Positions 35,251 to 44,406 of a stretch of 58,497 bases of DNA are shown piece after piece; within the stretch, counting starts at the first letter, position 1, and every line of letters starts with the position of its first letter. Below the pieces are notes generated by a model. It was given only the letters and a program-made list of their open reading frames with translations. It searched no databases and was not told the DNA's origin. Origin of the DNA: JBBRQP01 sp038226175. GTDB taxonomy: Bacteria > Cyanobacteriota > Cyanobacteriia > Gloeobacterales > Anthocerotibacteraceae. Made by a program: the position numbers and the translations under genes. The stretch covers positions 1 through 58,497 of the forward strand of contig JBBRQP010000011.1 of the NCBI GenBank assembly GCA_038226175.1. The letters run 5' to 3'.

Positions 35251-36252
35251 TTAGTCCTTGTTGCGTTTGCGTTCAGTAGAGATTGAGCTTGCCGCAGTAC
35301 GGTAGGTATCGGCAAGTTCTTCCCAATCCTCATCCTCATCCGGCTCATCCATATCGCCGAGTTCGCTCAAGATATCTTGACCTTCTTTAGCGAGTAGGGT
35401 TGCAGCTTGATACTGTTCAGCAGCTTCTTTGTAGAGCCCCTGTCCGGTGTAGATATCGCCCCAGAGCTTGTGCTGAATCGGAGCTGTGCGTTGGCTTTGA
35501 CCCATGGCTTTAAGTTCTTCGCCAGCGCGCTCAAAGTTCTTTTCACCAATTAGGGCTTGGACTAAGCTGATACGTACTGGAGGACGGGAGTCGGGATTGA
35601 TTTTGAGGGCTTGCTCGAGAGCTTCACGCGCACCCGCAAAATCCTGCTGATCGATGGAGATCTTGGCTAGTTGGATGTAGGGGTTAGCGTTTTTGGAGGG
35701 TTCCAGAGCCAAAGCGGCTTTGAGTTCGGTTGCAGCCTCGGTGGTTTTACCCAGTTTGGCGTAAGCTTGAGCCAGACGTTGACGGGCTGAAGCATTGCTA
35801 GGTTCGAGCTTGAGGGCTTTACGCAGTTGTTGCACAGCCTCCTCGAACTTCTCTTGCTGCATAAAGACTTGACCGCTACCGACATAAGCCGAAACAGACT
35901 TGGGGTCTAGCACCAAAGTATTTTGGAAATACTCAAGCGCTTTGTCTGCATCCCCTTGCTTCAAGTAAAGTTTAGCGACTTTAAGAGGGGCTTGAGCTTT
36001 GAGGGGATCAAGACGCATCGCCTCGCGGTAATGGCTGAGGGCGGCATCGTATTCTTTTTGCTTTAGACGAATCGTCCCTAGCGCAGTGTGTGCCCGGAAG
36101 GACGAAGGATTCGCCGCCAAGACGGCTTCAAATTCAGCAGAGGCTTCTTCCACACGGCCTTCACGCGCTAATGATGCACCAAGTTTGATGCGACCCATTT
36201 CGTCTTTGCCCAATTTTTTCATCTTGGGAGTGAATTTCCCTGTATTGGTCAT
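35251..36252 (-). CDS. TPR-repeat protein
   Basis: The 333 residues contain about seven or eight tetratricopeptide repeats from residue 20 to 285, such as FRAHTALGTIRLKQKEYDAA and VSAYVGSGQVFMQQEKFEEA, followed by an acidic segment (MDEPDEDEDWEEL) and a basic tail. TPR superhelices bind other proteins and act as scaffolds. GGAG lies 8 bases before the ATG. It is the first gene of the long minus-strand run and shares a 239-base divergent region with the PqqD-HlyD genes. Confidence 0.8.
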   Translation of the reverse strand: MTNTGKFTPKMKKLGKDEMGRIKLGASLAREGRVEEASAEFEAVLAANPSSFRAHTALGTIRLKQKEYDAALSHYREAMRLDPLKAQAPLKVAKLYLKQGDADKALEYFQNTLVLDPKSVSAYVGSGQVFMQQEKFEEAVQQLRKALKLEPSNASARQRLAQAYAKLGKTTEAATELKAALALEPSKNANPYIQLAKISIDQQDFAGAREALEQALKINPDSRPPVRISLVQALIGEKNFERAGEELKAMGQSQRTAPIQHKLWGDIYTGQGLYKEAAEQYQAATLLAKEGQDILSELGDMDEPDEDEDWEELADTYRTAASSISTERKRNKD

Positions 36253-36429
36253 TGCCCAGTCTCCTTAAGTTCACGGTTGGGACAGCACACGGGGATCTTC
36301 CCACGTACTATCGGCTCCGTCAATACTTCAAGCTATAGATTGAAGCATAAAAAAAAAGTTCGGTATAAACTCTTTGGCCTGTGGCGGGCTATCCGTAACA
36401 TTTTTTTAAGATGAATTGGTTTGCACCGT

Positions 36430-36457
36430 TTGCTTAAAGGGCTAGTGTGTTTATAAT
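36430..36457 (+). promoter_or_regulatory. Promoter for the PqqD-HlyD gene pair
   Basis: TTGCTT (36430-36435), a 16-base spacer and a perfect TATAAT (36452-36457) place a transcription start near 36464. This is downstream of the first in-frame Met codon (36447) and so supports translation from the ATG at 36492. Confidence 0.6.
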
Positions 36458-36491
36458 GTGGGGGCGAAATCCCAGTGCGGAGTACCTAGGG

Positions 36492-38096
36492 ATGTATCAA
36501 GCTGAACGAACCAGTTTCCGACAAGATTTGATTGTGACCCAATCATCCAACAAAAAAAATCAAGCCAAAGTCTACCTGATCAAAGATCCAAAAAATGGTC
36601 AGACCTTTGAATTTGGCGAAGAAGAATATTTTTTATGTCAATCTCTCGATGGCAATACCCCTCCGCAGCAGGTTTTAGTTAATTTCCGTAAACGCTTTGG
36701 TTTTAGTCTTAGTCGTGAAGATTTTAATGGCTTTTGTGACCAACTCGTCGGCTCTGGCTTACTTGAGACCGTCATGGTTAACAAGTCAATTGCTGCACCT
36801 GCGCCCGTATCGACTGCGCCTGAAGAAATTAATCCTTTGGAGTTGACTGCACCGCCCTTAGTTACGCCTACTGCTGAACCTAAAAGTTCGACCACTGAAG
36901 CGCTTCACGCCCTCGGTCGTGAGAGTCTTGACATTCCCTCGCCCAAGATCCAAGTTTCCGAGATTGAGCCGCCCCAACGTAATAATTGGCTGCCGCAGCT
37001 AGGGTTGATTCTCTTTTTGATTGGCTTGATGATTGTGGCTTTGCTGCCTTACCCCTACCGTCCTGGGGGTCAGGTGACACTATTACCACCCACCCAGCAG
37101 GCGATTCAAGCGCCGGTCTCTGGCAAAGTCGTGCTGGTCAAATTTAAGGGCGGGGATAGCCGGATGCTCAAAAAAGGTACCCCCATTGCCACGATGGAAG
37201 CGGTTGACCTGGAAAATAATGCTAAAACTACCGCTCAGCAGGTCTATGCTCAGCAAGCTGTCCTCGATAAACTACTCAACACCCCACGTCCGGAAGATGT
37301 AGCAGTCGCCCAGAGTGCGGTCAACACGGCAACAGAAAATATTGAAGTTGCCAAAAAAGCCCTTGAAAGTGCGGTTTCTCAAGCCAAATTTAGCGCAATC
37401 CAAGCTGAACGCTACAAAACTCTTTTCCAACAAGGTGCCTACGCGGCTTCACTCTACGATCAAGCCAAAACCCAAGCTGATGTGGATGTGATCGCCGTCG
37501 AAGGGCAAAAACGTAACCTAGAAGCCGTACAACTCGCGCTCAAGCAGCAAAAAGCAAATTTTAATTTGGTCAAAGCTGGGCCTCATCCTGAAGATATCAA
37601 GTCAGCCCGCGCTGAACTTGCTCGCCTGAAGCAAGAACTGAGATTTTCTAGAGAGCAAATCAAACGTACCCAGCTTTATATGCCGATTTATGGCCATTTG
37701 GTCACGGCCTATCTGGATCAAAAAATTAATAGTTATCTCAATCAAGGCAGTACCTACGCAGTAGCCGAAGATGACCGCAATATTTTTGGTGAAGTGCAGG
37801 TGCCGGAATACGATGCGGGGCTGATTCGTATGGGTGCGCGGGTTGAACTCAAATTACTTGCCTATTCCAATGAACCAATTATCGGCAAAGTTAAATCTGT
37901 CGAACCTGTAGCGGTGTTAGCAGCCTATGGTCGGGTTGTCAAAGTTGTTGTCGAAATACCCAACTCCAAACGCATTCTTCGTCAAGGGATGTCTGGGTAC
38001 GCCAAAATTGATGGGGGCAAGAAACCCGTTATCTTGGCCTTTACCCAACCGATTATCCGTTTTGTGTTAGTTGAAATTTGGTCTTGGTTGCCCTAA
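36492..38096 (+). CDS. PqqD-like/HlyD membrane-fusion protein, short form
   Basis: A 534-residue protein. The N-terminal ~85 residues (YLIKDPKNGQTFEFGEEEYF...) resemble the PqqD-type winged-helix peptide-binding fold. A Pro/Thr-rich linker follows, then one membrane segment (LPQLGLILFLIGLMIVALL, near 165-190). Next comes a periplasmic HlyD/MFP region with a lipoyl-type half (APVSGKVVLVKFKGGD), a long coiled coil with KAGPHPEDIKSAR, and a beta-barrel. The C-terminus RFVLVEIWSWLP is shared with the next gene. The start at 36492 is preferred because GGAG lies 9 bases before it and the promoter -10 overlaps the longer frame. Proteins of this kind accompany exporters of peptides or lipids. No ABC transporter is next to it. 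Confidence 0.8.
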   Translation: MYQAERTSFRQDLIVTQSSNKKNQAKVYLIKDPKNGQTFEFGEEEYFLCQSLDGNTPPQQVLVNFRKRFGFSLSREDFNGFCDQLVGSGLLETVMVNKSIAAPAPVSTAPEEINPLELTAPPLVTPTAEPKSSTTEALHALGRESLDIPSPKIQVSEIEPPQRNNWLPQLGLILFLIGLMIVALLPYPYRPGGQVTLLPPTQQAIQAPVSGKVVLVKFKGGDSRMLKKGTPIATMEAVDLENNAKTTAQQVYAQQAVLDKLLNTPRPEDVAVAQSAVNTATENIEVAKKALESAVSQAKFSAIQAERYKTLFQQGAYAASLYDQAKTQADVDVIAVEGQKRNLEAVQLALKQQKANFNLVKAGPHPEDIKSARAELARLKQELRFSREQIKRTQLYMPIYGHLVTAYLDQKINSYLNQGSTYAVAEDDRNIFGEVQVPEYDAGLIRMGARVELKLLAYSNEPIIGKVKSVEPVAVLAAYGRVVKVVVEIPNSKRILRQGMSGYAKIDGGKKPVILAFTQPIIRFVLVEIWSWLP

Positions 38097-38114
38097 TCAC
38101 CTATAGGACAGACG

Positions 38115-41114
38115 ATGTACATTCCCAATCACAATTGCTTCCGAGCTGATCTAATTATTACTGAGTCGCAGGGCAAAGGCCGCAAAAATGCCCCCACGGT
38201 TTATACGGTGCGCGACCCAATTAGTAATCAGACCTATGAATTTCAGGAGCAGGAATACTTTTTATGTCAAGCGATGGATGGTTGGACGACCGTTGAACAA
38301 ATTCGTACTAATTTCACCCGTCGCTTTGGTTTGAGCATTTCAGAAATCGATTTCAATGCCTTCTCTGAGCAACTTGAACAGTCTGGCTTGATGGAACCCT
38401 GTGAAGAGATAGAGGAGCAGAATGGTTTTCTTTGGGAAGAGCCCGAAGATTTTATCGTTGATACGCTATTTGATGATTCAAATGACCCAACCAATGAAGA
38501 TAACACAACAACGACACTAACTAAAGCCAAACCTCGAGTTGAGGAAGAGAAAAAGCGTCGATTATTTCGTTGGTATTGGTTTGATCCCCATCCTATTTAC
38601 AGCGTATTGGCTAGTTTCTTTACGCCCCTTGCACCGATTTTTAGGACGATTGTTTGGCTCTCGGTTCCCGGAGGAATCGCCGCCCTTTTTATTATGTTTA
38701 GCCATCAAGCCGAGATCTGGGCAGATTTGACCTATGGGTTTACCCCAGAGTCCTGGTTTTTAGCTTTGTTTTTTCACTTGATGAGCATCAATATCATCAG
38801 CCGGATTGCCCAAGGTACCGTGATGACGTCCTTTGGTGCCGAAGTCCGGGAGTTTGGCTTACAGCTGCGCTTCGGGGCGGTACCACGGTTTTATATTGAC
38901 CGTCATGGCGGTCGTTATTTGAGCCGCGAAGGCCAACTTTGGTCAGTGTCTTCTCCATTGGTTGACCGCTGGTTATTTTTTGTCTCTGGTACCCTGATGT
39001 GGTACTTGACCTACGGCTCGGGAACTAAAATCGGCGTAATTTCCATGTTTTTTGCCGAGTCAGGACTGATGGGATTTATTGCTTTATCAATCCCAATTTG
39101 GGGAGAAGGGTATCGGGTTTTTGTACTATTTTTTAATCTACCAATTTCTTTGCTACAGCAGGCTCTACAGGTCATTCGGATGACAGTTGCTGGTAAAAAA
39201 TTGCCCTCGTTTATCTCTTGGCAAAAGCAGCTGGGGTTACTTGCCTATGGGACGCTGATTATGACTCTCTGGTTTTCATTGGTCACGGGTGTTTCTGTCG
39301 GTACAGCAGCGGGGTTGCAATCGAGTTATCCAGGTTTACTTGGGCGGGCAACAGGATTTATTTTTGTGATTGTGATTGGTGCGATGGTCTCGACTTGGGC
39401 GATTGATAAATGGCGTAAGGCTACCAACAAAAAAGCTGCTAAAGGTAATCGCAAGGTAACGGGTTCACTAGACGATGAAAAAATTATTTCTTGGCCCAAA
39501 CGAATTTTTTGGAGTACGGTTGCCACAGTTGGGGTCGTTGCACTCCTTTGGCCTTACACAGCCCACTATGGCGGCACTATCCAACTGCTCTCTCCCCGTC
39601 AGCAGAATATTCAAGCCGAAGTCCCTGGTCAGTTGCAACAAACTTCTTATAAAGGTGGGGATCGCCAATTCATCAAAGCAGGAACTCTAATTGATAAATT
39701 AGCTTCTCCCCAGCTAGAGAATAATTATCTCGTCTTGCAACAGCAAGAAAAAGAACAAATCGCCACACTCAACAAATTCCTCAATAACCCTTTACCCGAA
39801 GCGGTCGCGGTCGCCCAAGCTGCGGTCGACACGAGTCAAGGACAGGTAGAAATTGCCCGTAAAAATCTGGAAATTGGTGCCTCTCAGGCCAAATTTAGTG
39901 TGACGCAAGCTGGGCGTTATCAGGAACTGTATCTAAGCGGCACCTATGCCAAAAGTCTCTATGATCAGGCCAAAACCCAAGCTGAGGTCGATCAAGCTCA
40001 GGTCAAGCAGTTACAAAGTAACTTAGAAGCTGTCAAGAAAACCCTTGCCCAACACCAAGCCGATCTCGCGCTCGTCAAAGCTGGTTCTCATCCCGATGAT
40101 ATTAAGGCCGCCCGCTCTGCTCTCAAGCGAGTACAAGAACAACTCGCCTTTGCTCGACGTGAGCTCCATGACAACAGTCGGCTAGAAATGCCCTTTGATG
40201 GCGAGCTAGTCACGCCCTATTTAGGTCAAAAAGCGGGCAGTTTTATTACCCAAGGTACGACCTATGCGGTAGCTACAGATACCAGTAAAGTCCTTGGCGA
40301 AGCACTGATCCCAGAATATATTGCCACGGGCATCAAGCCCGGTGACCATGTGGAAATTAAGCTGTGGTCTGATGTGCGGCACCCTTTTAAAGGACGGGTA
40401 CTGGGGGTTTCTCCAACGACGACAATGGATACTAATAGCGATACCTTGACCACTACCCAATCCTACGTCGCACCCAATGCACCCCCCCCCGCTTGTACCG
40501 CTGCGAGTACGGTAGGTTTTAATCTACCCAGCACGCCCACTCCTGCTGTCAATGTCAACAATAGTTTTTCGCCCGTGAGTGCGCCAACCATTAACAAGCC
40601 AGCCGCACAGCCCTCGGATTTATCACTTGGACTGTCATCAGGACAACCCATTGCCCCACCTACGGCAAGTAATTCGGCAAGCATGCAACCTGTCTCAACC
40701 GCCGCTCCCCTGAATATTTCGATGAGTTCTAACACAACGCCCGTGACGGCATCATCGTGCATGACCCGTATGCCATCTGTCTTTGCACCATCGGCTGATC
40801 CGGTTAACCCGGTCGCCCCTCCTGCGCCAACTACCACAGCCGCTACTGCTAGCTTGGCTTCAACTTTTAACTTAGACACAATGGCAACGACGGAAACGGC
40901 AGCTACAACTCTGAGTGGTGCGCCTGTAGTACCAATCGAGACCACGTCCACCTATGTCAAAGTTTTGGTGCAGCTCATTGACCCGCCAGCTAAGCTCACA
41001 CCAGGACTATCGGGTTATGCCAAAGTCGATGGCCCGACTAAGCCGTTGATTGTGGTGCTCGCCCAAGCCTTTATGCGTTGGTTCTTGGTGGAATTCTGGT
41101 CTTGGTTGCCCTAG
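38115..41114 (+). CDS. PqqD-M50-like-HlyD fusion protein without the protease motif
   Basis: The 999 residues contain, in order, a PqqD-like domain (1-100), an acidic linker, and a multi-span membrane domain (about 155-430) similar to site-2-protease-like M50 proteins (GAEVREFGLQLRFGAVPRFYIDRHGGRYLS). Then come another membrane segment near 475, an HlyD region with long coiled coils, a Pro/Thr/Ser/Ala-rich insert (about 780-945) and a C-terminal barrel piece ending RWFLVEFWSWLP. Where M50 proteins have HExxH, this one reads NIISRIAQG, so protease activity is unlikely. It follows the short paralogue by 18 bases. The insert interrupts the barrel and begins at a C9 tract. A role in exporting the product of the divergent lipid-synthase cluster is possible but not shown. 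Confidence 0.8.
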   Translation: MYIPNHNCFRADLIITESQGKGRKNAPTVYTVRDPISNQTYEFQEQEYFLCQAMDGWTTVEQIRTNFTRRFGLSISEIDFNAFSEQLEQSGLMEPCEEIEEQNGFLWEEPEDFIVDTLFDDSNDPTNEDNTTTTLTKAKPRVEEEKKRRLFRWYWFDPHPIYSVLASFFTPLAPIFRTIVWLSVPGGIAALFIMFSHQAEIWADLTYGFTPESWFLALFFHLMSINIISRIAQGTVMTSFGAEVREFGLQLRFGAVPRFYIDRHGGRYLSREGQLWSVSSPLVDRWLFFVSGTLMWYLTYGSGTKIGVISMFFAESGLMGFIALSIPIWGEGYRVFVLFFNLPISLLQQALQVIRMTVAGKKLPSFISWQKQLGLLAYGTLIMTLWFSLVTGVSVGTAAGLQSSYPGLLGRATGFIFVIVIGAMVSTWAIDKWRKATNKKAAKGNRKVTGSLDDEKIISWPKRIFWSTVATVGVVALLWPYTAHYGGTIQLLSPRQQNIQAEVPGQLQQTSYKGGDRQFIKAGTLIDKLASPQLENNYLVLQQQEKEQIATLNKFLNNPLPEAVAVAQAAVDTSQGQVEIARKNLEIGASQAKFSVTQAGRYQELYLSGTYAKSLYDQAKTQAEVDQAQVKQLQSNLEAVKKTLAQHQADLALVKAGSHPDDIKAARSALKRVQEQLAFARRELHDNSRLEMPFDGELVTPYLGQKAGSFITQGTTYAVATDTSKVLGEALIPEYIATGIKPGDHVEIKLWSDVRHPFKGRVLGVSPTTTMDTNSDTLTTTQSYVAPNAPPPACTAASTVGFNLPSTPTPAVNVNNSFSPVSAPTINKPAAQPSDLSLGLSSGQPIAPPTASNSASMQPVSTAAPLNISMSSNTTPVTASSCMTRMPSVFAPSADPVNPVAPPAPTTTAATASLASTFNLDTMATTETAATTLSGAPVVPIETTSTYVKVLVQLIDPPAKLTPGLSGYAKVDGPTKPLIVVLAQAFMRWFLVEFWSWLP

Positions 41115-41142
41115 GGGTTTTGTAGCGTTCTACACTGAGGAT

Positions 41143-42183
41143 ATGAAAGTTGTCCTCTGTGGCTATTATGGTTTTGGCAATGGCGGTGACGAGGCGTTAC
41201 TTGCTAGTTTACTTCAGCTCCTGCCGGCTGGGGTCGAGCCTATAGTGCTATCAGGTAATCCGACACAGACTAAAAAAGCCTATGGCGTGGCAGCGGTTAA
41301 CCGTTGGCACGCCCTGGCGGTATTTGGGGCATTGCAGCAAAGTCAAGCCTTGATTTTGGGCGGAGGCAGCCTATTTCAAGATGTGACGAGTTGGCGCACG
41401 GTGATCTATTACGGTGGACTTTTGGGCTGGGCACAACAACTAGGATTGGAGACGATAGCTTGGGCACAGGGGGTTGGCCCTTTGCGTTCAGGATGGGCTA
41501 GGTTTTGGGTGGAACGGGTGCTCCGTGGTTGCGCTCAGGTCAGTGTACGTGATCGCCAATCAGCCGAACTTTTGACGCGCTGGCAGATTCCCTATACCCA
41601 GACTGTTGATCCCGTGTGGTCATTACAAGCCAAGCCCGTGGTTTTGCCCAGTCAAGTACCGATGCCACGGGTCGCCGTAGTGCTGCGTCCCCATCGCTTA
41701 TTGACAGCGGAGCGCATCACCATGCTGATCGAAGCCTTGCGTCAGTTTCAGCAAGCCACCGAAGTACATTTATTATTAGTTCCTTTTCATCTACCCGAAG
41801 ATGTCCTATTGGCAGAAACAATCCAAGCTGCTTTACCCCAAGTGAGTCAAGTACTGACCTTGCGTGATCCGAGACAACTCAAAGGTGTTTTTCGGCAGGT
41901 AGAATGGACGCTCGCCATGCGTTTTCACGGGGTTTTGATGGCAGCTAGTGAAGGGTGTCCAGTTTGGGGGATTAGTTATGACCCTAAAGTTACGCAATTG
42001 CTCCAAGAAATTAACGCGCCCGGTCTCGAATTACAGGACTTACCGGAGCAGCCGACAACTTTAGTTCAGGCTTGGCTTGAGCATTATGCCAATGGTGAGG
42101 GGCTCAATCAAACCCAGCGGGCTTGGTGGCTTGATCGCTCTGCTATCAATGGGCAAGTTTTGAAGGAGTTAATTCATGACTAA
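41143..42183 (+). CDS. csaB: CsaB-type polysaccharide pyruvyl transferase
   Basis: The 346-residue enzyme adds pyruvate ketals to cell-wall polysaccharide; in other bacteria this anchors S-layer proteins with SLH domains. The start MKVVLCGYYGFGNGGDEALL, LILGGGSLFQDVTSWRTVIYY, WAQGVGPL, VSVRDRQSAELL and AMRFHGVLMAASEGCPVWGISYDPKV are typical of CsaB. The open frame extends upstream into the previous gene; the ATG at 41143 is fixed by the family N-terminus. It overlaps pyrR by 8 bases. Cyanobacteria have many SLH porins, which would fit this role. Confidence 0.88.
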   Translation: MKVVLCGYYGFGNGGDEALLASLLQLLPAGVEPIVLSGNPTQTKKAYGVAAVNRWHALAVFGALQQSQALILGGGSLFQDVTSWRTVIYYGGLLGWAQQLGLETIAWAQGVGPLRSGWARFWVERVLRGCAQVSVRDRQSAELLTRWQIPYTQTVDPVWSLQAKPVVLPSQVPMPRVAVVLRPHRLLTAERITMLIEALRQFQQATEVHLLLVPFHLPEDVLLAETIQAALPQVSQVLTLRDPRQLKGVFRQVEWTLAMRFHGVLMAASEGCPVWGISYDPKVTQLLQEINAPGLELQDLPEQPTTLVQAWLEHYANGEGLNQTQRAWWLDRSAINGQVLKELIHD

Positions 42184-42709
42184 TCCGGCAGTCGAATTGC
42201 TATCAGCTTTAGAGTTACATCTGACAGTGCGCCGTCTGGCGTTACAAATTGTTGAAAGTAATCGGGGGGTACAAGATCTGGTTTTAATTGGCATTCATAC
42301 ACGCGGGGTGCCCTTGGCGCAGCGGCTCGGCAAAATTATTAGTGAGCAAGAGCACGCGACGGTCGATGTGGGCACGCTAGATGTGACGCTTTACCGTGAT
42401 GACCTACGCGAAAAAAGCATTCGTGCGCCCGCTCGGACGGATCTGCCTGTAGATATTAACCACCGCACAATTTATCTAGTCGATGATGTGATTTATCGGG
42501 GACGCACGATTCGGGCGGCTCTTGATGCGCTCAATGATTATGGGCGACCCCGAGCGATTCGTTTGGTCACGCTGCTGGATCGCGGTCACCGAGAGCTTCC
42601 TATTCACCCTGATTATGTGGGACGTATTGTGCCCACAGCTCGCCATGAACAAGTTAAAGTGATGCTCCAAGAAACTGATGGTCAAGATGGCGCATTTTTA
42701 TTTTCGTAA
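42176..42709 (+). CDS. pyrR: PyrR bifunctional pyrimidine regulator / uracil phosphoribosyltransferase
   Basis: A 177-residue member of the PRTase family, with the PRPP-binding loop VDDVIYRGRTIRAALDAL, the dimer loop region DVTLYRDDL, and GRPRAIRLVTLLDRGHRELPI typical of PyrR. It converts uracil and PRPP to UMP and in some bacteria regulates pyr mRNA. No PyrR-binding loop is evident in the window. Its start lies inside the last codons of csaB (8-base overlap), so the two are co-translated. Confidence 0.92.
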   Translation: MTNPAVELLSALELHLTVRRLALQIVESNRGVQDLVLIGIHTRGVPLAQRLGKIISEQEHATVDVGTLDVTLYRDDLREKSIRAPARTDLPVDINHRTIYLVDDVIYRGRTIRAALDALNDYGRPRAIRLVTLLDRGHRELPIHPDYVGRIVPTARHEQVKVMLQETDGQDGAFLFS

Positions 42710-42717
42710 CTTAACTC

Positions 42718-44307
42718 TCAACTCAGTTCACTGCTCGCCAAAGTTGGACGGGACTTTTCTTTGCGGGTTAGATAGAGGCGATTGAGCGCACTCAAATAAG
42801 CCCGGGCTGAGGCGACGATAATATCGGTATTGGCACTGTGTCCGCTATAGGTCTGACCGTCATGACGTAGACGAATCGTGACCTCGCCAATCGCATCAAT
42901 ACCCCCGGTCACCGACTGCACAGAAAATTCAATCAGTTCGTTGGGGACTTTCACCAAACGGTTGATAGCTTTGTAAACGGCATCAACCGGGCCTGTGCCA
43001 ACAGCAGCGTCAGTAATTTCTTGACCATCGGGGCCGAGCAGCTGAACCGTCGCCGTCGGTAAACCATAATCACCACAACTGACCTGAACCCGCTCTAACG
43101 TATACGCTTGGGGCACAACCCGCAACTCATCGTTGACTACGGCTTCGATATCCCAATCGCCCACGGTTTTCTTTTTATCTGCCAATTCTTTGAATCGCAA
43201 AAAAGCCCGATTCAACTCATCATCGCTGAGATGATAACCCAACTCCTCGAGGCGCGCCCGGAAGGCATTACGTCCTGAGTGTTTACCCAAGACCAACAGA
43301 TTATCGGTTAGCCCAATACTCTGGGCATCCATGATTTCGTAGGTACTCTTATTTTTGAGTAAGCCATCTTGATGAATACCCGACTCATGGGCAAAGGCAT
43401 TAGCTCCCACAATCGCTTTATTGGGTTGGACGATCATCCCGGTCAGATTAGAGACTAAGCGCGAGGTGCGGTAGATCTCTTGGGTTTTAATCTGCGTCAG
43501 GGGCGTAGCTAAGTCAGTGCCAAAATAAGGCGCAAAATAATTACGGCGTACTTGTAAGGCCATGACGATTTCTTCGAGGGAGGCATTACCCGCCCGTTCG
43601 CCAATGCCGTTGATCGTGCATTCCACCTGACGCGCGCCATTTTTGATAGCTTCGAGCGAATTAGCAACGGCCAGACCTAGGTCGTTATGACAATGCACCG
43701 AGAGAATAGCTTGTTCAATATTCGGTACGTGCTCACGAATTCCCGCAATCAATTGACCAAACTCAACCGGCGTGGTGTAGCCTACGGTGTCTGGAATATT
43801 GATCGTACGCGCACCTGCCCTAATCGCTTGCGCCACGACTTGGTAGAGAAACTCGGGGTCACTGCGCCCAGCATCCATCGGCGAAAACTCAACATCCGTC
43901 ACAAAAGAACAGGCATAGGCCACCATTTCGCCGACGATATGCAAGACTTCTTCACGGCTTTTTTTAATCTGGTATTGCAGGTGAATATCTGAGGTCGATA
44001 AAAATGTATGAATACGAGGACGGGCAGCCGGGGCTAGAGCTTCAGCACAGCGTTTGATATCAGCCGGGAGCGCTCGCGCCAAGCCACAGATCACCGCTTC
44101 GGGAACTTGCTGCGCAATCAGCTGTACGGCCTCAAAATCGCCGGGACTAGCATAGGGAAAACCTGCTTCGATAATGTCCACACCAAGTCGTGCCAGTTGC
44201 TTCGCAATTTCCAGCTTCTCTGGGGTGTTGAGTGTAGCTCCGGGGCATTGTTCGCCGTCACGCAGGGTGGTGTCAAAGATCAGGACGCGATTAGGTTGGA
44301 TGGACAT
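42718..44307 (-). CDS. leuA: 2-isopropylmalate synthase
   Basis: It condenses acetyl-CoA with 2-oxoisovalerate, the first step of leucine synthesis. The 529 residues show the HMGL-like motif FDTTLRDGEQCPGATL, the catalytic VHCHNDLGLAVANSL, GIGERAGNASLEE, and the C-terminal regulatory LeuA dimer domain (YGLPTATVQLLGPDG...GTGPVDAVYKAI, VTGGIDAIGEVTIRL). It therefore belongs to the leucine-sensitive full-length form. ATG 44307 matches family starts; a GTG at 44328 is an alternative. It converges on pyrR (8-base gap) and diverges from the DUF3326 gene. Confidence 0.95.
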   Translation of the reverse strand: MSIQPNRVLIFDTTLRDGEQCPGATLNTPEKLEIAKQLARLGVDIIEAGFPYASPGDFEAVQLIAQQVPEAVICGLARALPADIKRCAEALAPAARPRIHTFLSTSDIHLQYQIKKSREEVLHIVGEMVAYACSFVTDVEFSPMDAGRSDPEFLYQVVAQAIRAGARTINIPDTVGYTTPVEFGQLIAGIREHVPNIEQAILSVHCHNDLGLAVANSLEAIKNGARQVECTINGIGERAGNASLEEIVMALQVRRNYFAPYFGTDLATPLTQIKTQEIYRTSRLVSNLTGMIVQPNKAIVGANAFAHESGIHQDGLLKNKSTYEIMDAQSIGLTDNLLVLGKHSGRNAFRARLEELGYHLSDDELNRAFLRFKELADKKKTVGDWDIEAVVNDELRVVPQAYTLERVQVSCGDYGLPTATVQLLGPDGQEITDAAVGTGPVDAVYKAINRLVKVPNELIEFSVQSVTGGIDAIGEVTIRLRHDGQTYSGHSANTDIIVASARAYLSALNRLYLTRKEKSRPTLASSELS

Positions 44308-44406
44308 AAATTTAGAGAAGAAACGCACTTCTTGATCTTAACGCAAACCTCCCATCAAATTCTTAAATCCGGCATCATGGTCATAATTGAATTTTTAGCT
44401 GCCGCG

